Shown here in pieces: positions 61,611 through 64,000 of a DNA stretch of 64,000 nucleotides. Source of the DNA: Tropicimonas sp. IMCC34011. GTDB lineage: Bacteria; Pseudomonadota; Alphaproteobacteria; Rhodobacterales; Rhodobacteraceae. The number at the start of each line of letters is the position of its first letter. Position 1 is the first letter of the stretch. The notes beneath the pieces were generated by a model. The model ran no database searches and was not told where the DNA came from. It saw only the letters and a program-made list of their open reading frames with translations. The position numbers and the translations under genes were made by a program. The DNA is taken from contig NZ_QMEJ01000001.1 in NCBI RefSeq assembly GCF_003390865.1, forward strand, positions 1-64,000, written 5' to 3'.

Positions 61611-62798
61611 ATGAGAGGACGAAGAAGTCTGGCATCTGCCGCGCTCGCGACGGCTATCGCCTTGACCGCGACCGGTGCCGCGGTCGCACAGGAGCCGATC
61701 ACGATCGGCTATTCCATCGCGCGCACCGGCATCTACGCGGCCGCTGCGCCGTCGCAGGAAAACCCCTACAAGCTTTGGCAGAAGCAGGTGAACGCCGCGG
61801 GGGGACTTGAGCTGCCCGATGGCGAACAACGCCCGGTGGAGTTCGTCAGCTACGACGATCAGTCCAACCCGGCCAACACCGTGCGGATTTACGAGAAGCT
61901 GATCACCCAGGACGAGGTTGACCTTCTGGCCGCGCCTTGGGGCACGCCGATGCACCTCGCCCTTGCGCCGGTGCTACAGCGCTTCAAGATGCCGATGGTC
62001 GGCAATACCGCGGCTTCCGTGCAGCTGCGGAACGTGGCGCCCGGCTATATCTGGTTCCCCACCTCGGCGATCCCTGACGCCATGGGCGCGGAACTTGCGA
62101 AGATGATGCAGGCCGAAGGCGTGAAGAGCGCTGCCCTGCTTGCCAATGAACTGCCATATTCGCAGGAGTTCCGCAGCTTCCTCATTCCCGCGCTTGAAGA
62201 GGCCGGGATCGAAGTGATGGTGGATGAAAGCTATCCGCCGGACATCAAGGACATGACCTCGATGCTGGTCGAGGTGCGTGACGCTGCACCGGACGCTGTC
62301 GTCGCGATGACCTACCCGTCGGACGCCTTCCTCTTCGCGGGGCAGGCGAAGGAACTGGGGATCGAGGCGTCTTTCGTGATGTCGCTGATCGGCCCGACCA
62401 TCGACGCGTACCGCAAGGCGAACGGGAGTGCCGTGAATGGCATGGTCTCCTCCGCGCACTGGTCGCCCGAAGCCGAAGACTGGCCGAGGGGGCAGGCGTT
62501 CTTCGATGCCTATGTCGAGGAGTTCGGCGAGGAACCTGACGCTCTCGACTCCGCGCTGGCCTACATGTCTCTGGAGATCCTTCAGCAGGCGGTGGCCGAG
62601 GCAGGCCTCGAGCCCGAGGCCCTGCGCGACGAGATCGCCAGCGGGACCTTCGACACGATCAACGGCGAGGTCCGCTTCGAAGGCGTCCAGAACGTAGTGA
62701 CCCCGACGGGCTTCGTCCAAATCCAGGACGGAAAGATCGAACTGGTCTGGCCCGAGTCCGTCGCGACCGCCGACTTCGCGCCAAAGCAAGGCTGGTAA
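61611..62798 (+). CDS. Periplasmic binding protein of a Liv-type ABC importer
   Basis: This is a 395-aa protein with a signal peptide (residues 1-26, ending TGAAVAQ) and AGGAG before its ATG. The mature part is the Leu/Ile/Val-binding (type I) fold: ITIGYSIARTGIYAAAAPSQ, then NPANTVRIYEKLITQDEVDL and SAALLANELPYSQEFRSFLI. Proteins of this group bind many compounds besides amino acids, such as aromatic acids and urea. The gene is 71 bp after the large hydroxylase subunit and precedes the permease genes, so the operon couples uptake with oxidation. Confidence 0.9.
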   Translation: MRGRRSLASAALATAIALTATGAAVAQEPITIGYSIARTGIYAAAAPSQENPYKLWQKQVNAAGGLELPDGEQRPVEFVSYDDQSNPANTVRIYEKLITQDEVDLLAAPWGTPMHLALAPVLQRFKMPMVGNTAASVQLRNVAPGYIWFPTSAIPDAMGAELAKMMQAEGVKSAALLANELPYSQEFRSFLIPALEEAGIEVMVDESYPPDIKDMTSMLVEVRDAAPDAVVAMTYPSDAFLFAGQAKELGIEASFVMSLIGPTIDAYRKANGSAVNGMVSSAHWSPEAEDWPRGQAFFDAYVEEFGEEPDALDSALAYMSLEILQQAVAEAGLEPEALRDEIASGTFDTINGEVRFEGVQNVVTPTGFVQIQDGKIELVWPESVATADFAPKQGW

Positions 62799-62806
62799 AC
62801 CGCGGG

Positions 62807-62829
62807 GCCCCGTTCTTTGCGGACGGGGC
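62807..62829 (+). terminator. Intercistronic hairpin after the binding-protein gene
   Basis: GCCCCGT (62807-62813) pairs with ACGGGGC (62823-62829) around a 9-nt loop. No U tract follows. Such hairpins commonly protect binding-protein mRNA and lower expression of the permease genes, so this is probably an mRNA-stabilising or attenuating element. Confidence 0.45.
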
Positions 62830-62906
62830 ACCCTCCGGACCCATCCGACCCGCGCGGGCGTCCCCCGCGTGACACCCCGGGTCTCAGCTACGGGAACAGG
62901 ACCGTC

Positions 62907-63794
62907 GTGGATACACTATTGTCAGGACAACTGCTCTTCGCCGCACTCGTTTCGGGATCGCTCTACGCGCTTGTCGCGCTCGGGCTGAACCTCGTCTATG
63001 GCACGCTGCGGCTGCTCAATATCGCGCACGGTGATCTGGTGATGATCGGGGCCTACACGGCTTTCTGGATGATCTCGCTCTTCGCCATCCCGCCGATACT
63101 CTCGCTCTTCATCGCGGCCGCGCTCTGTGCCCTGCTGGGATGGGCCGTCTATGCAGGTCTGTTCCGGCGGATGCTGGCCAAACCCGAGCTTGCAAAGCGG
63201 GTCGAGGCGAATTCGCTGATCCTTTTCTACGGCATATCGGTGATCCTGCAGAATCTCGCGGCGCTCGCCTTCACCTCGACATCGCGAGGCTATCAGTACC
63301 TCGACACCGTCATCACGTGGCAGGGGATCAGCATGACCGGCAACCGCCTGCTGTCGCTCGGCGTGGCAGCGTCGGTCTGCTTCGGCGCCTTGCTCTTCCT
63401 GCGCTTTCACCTCTTCGGATGGGGCCTGCGTGCGGTGATCCAGCGGCGCGAGGCGGCGCAGGTTGTCGGAGTGAACCTGAACAGGGTGCAACTGCTGACG
63501 ATCTGCGGCGGGTTCGCCGTTGCCGGCGTGGCGGGGGTGCTGGTCAGCATGACCGAGCAGATCACTCCATTCATGGGCTTCCCCTTCACCATCGTGGCCT
63601 TCGTGGTGATCATTATCGGAGGCCTTGGAAATATCGGGGCAGGGGTGCTTGCCGGCTTCTGTCTTGGGCTGGTTGAGACCTATGGCATCGCGCTCACCTC
63701 GCCCGGCTATCGCTCGATCCTGATCTACGGGCTTTTCGTCGGCGTTCTCCTGGTGCGTCCCGAAGGCATCTTCACCAAGGCGGTGCGGTCATGA
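62907..63794 (+). CDS. livH: Liv-type ABC transporter permease LivH
   Basis: The start chosen is GTG 62907 with AACAGGA upstream, directly before VDTLLSGQLLFAALVSGSLY. The frame is open upstream but without membrane character. The 295-aa product has about eight transmembrane helices, and the family signature YGTLRLLNIAHGDLVMIGAY is near 35. The coupling loop lies near RREAAQVVGVN. It forms the channel with LivM in the inner membrane. Its stop overlaps livM by ATGA. Confidence 0.9.
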   Translation: MDTLLSGQLLFAALVSGSLYALVALGLNLVYGTLRLLNIAHGDLVMIGAYTAFWMISLFAIPPILSLFIAAALCALLGWAVYAGLFRRMLAKPELAKRVEANSLILFYGISVILQNLAALAFTSTSRGYQYLDTVITWQGISMTGNRLLSLGVAASVCFGALLFLRFHLFGWGLRAVIQRREAAQVVGVNLNRVQLLTICGGFAVAGVAGVLVSMTEQITPFMGFPFTIVAFVVIIIGGLGNIGAGVLAGFCLGLVETYGIALTSPGYRSILIYGLFVGVLLVRPEGIFTKAVRS

Positions 63795-64000
63795 GGGGCG
63801 CCGGCATGATCCTCGGTCTCGCTCTCGCCGTTTTCGGCGTGGCCGTCCCCTTCATCGGCAGCCCCTACATGATGGGGGTGGTCTTCCAGGTGGCGATGTG
63901 GATCGCCCTGGCGCAGAGCTGGTCGATGCTCTCGGCGACGACCGGGTACCTTTCGCTCGGCCATGCGGTCTTCTACGGGATCGGCGCCTATGTCTGCGTA
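63791..64000 (+). CDS. livM: Liv-type ABC permease LivM, cut by window end
   Basis: An ATG at 63791 overlapping the LivH stop opens a frame that is still open at the window edge. The first 70 residues show transmembrane helices and the LivM pattern MLSATTGYLSLGHAVFYGIG, typical of the second permease of this importer. The ATPase subunits should follow outside the window. Confidence 0.88.
   Translation, partial: MRGAGMILGLALAVFGVAVPFIGSPYMMGVVFQVAMWIALAQSWSMLSATTGYLSLGHAVFYGIGAYVCV

Noticed and set aside
59044-61635. Minus-strand frames opposite the large hydroxylase subunit
   Set aside because: They are complement readings of a well-defined gene and match no family.
1-64000. CRISPR array
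   Set aside because: No regularly spaced direct repeats with unique spacers were seen on either strand, and no cas-like gene is present.

Overview
The window looks like a high-GC alphaproteobacterial chromosome, most probably of the Rhodobacterales (Roseobacter/Paracoccus-type). This rests on GC-rich codon use, protein style, a LuxR-type regulator with no partner synthase, Liv-type transport genes and a tRNA-Asn island site. It mixes core genes with at least two accessory regions and several decayed genes.

1-13.6 kb: rsgA, a GNAT acetyltransferase and a MerR regulator fused to a methyltransferase share the minus strand. A 1,053-bp IS5-type element (3757-4809) lies between two unrelated gene stumps. 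Next come an unknown gene, a tiny ribbon-helix-helix protein, an exported nucleosidase-like protein, and a LuxR-type regulator divergent from a cluster of exported proteins (a VWA protein and two unknowns). The intergenic gaps hold degenerate copies of one dispersed repeat. 13.6-18.7 kb: sbcC-sbcD behind a strong bidirectional terminator.

18.9-26.3 kb: accessory region A holds an OLD-type ATPase/TOPRIM nuclease, a wrecked UvrD/HelD-type helicase gene, a mobilisation module (mobC, and a relaxase with a second ORF nested in another frame, as mobB is nested in mobA of RSF1010), a possible oriT and a tyrosine integrase.

26,363-52,090: element B is an integrative element bounded by a 21-bp direct repeat that matches the 3' end of tRNA-Asn(GTT) at 52,074-52,148. 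Its own integrase sits beside the tRNA. Region A's integrase sits just outside the other repeat copy, so the two elements look stacked at the same site. The main cargo is a translationally coupled four-gene operon (29.3-41.9 kb): a 1.7-kaa DEAD-type helicase with a DUF1998-like C-terminus, a DrmD-like SNF2 helicase, a 1.3-kaa Eco57I-like DNA methyltransferase and an HNH nuclease. It resembles DISARM and Druantia without matching either, and is the best candidate for a new defence system here. A TIR-domain gene lies just upstream. The maintenance module holds a KfrA-like protein, a RepA-type AAA ATPase, a large inverted repeat with four GTCCGCC boxes, two HTH proteins and an adjacent pair of tyrosine recombinases.

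52.1-64 kb: the chromosome resumes with an MBL hydrolase, an EnvZ-like histidine kinase and a TPR-methyltransferase. A deletion scar then joins RidA and ABC-ATPase remnants. A TetR regulator follows, divergent from an operon for a three-subunit molybdenum hydroxylase (CoxG-, M-, S- and L-like) that runs into a branched-chain amino acid-type ABC importer cut by the window edge. The linkage suggests uptake and hydroxylation of an unidentified heterocycle or other small molecule.

All functions were read by eye from sequence. No database search was run.
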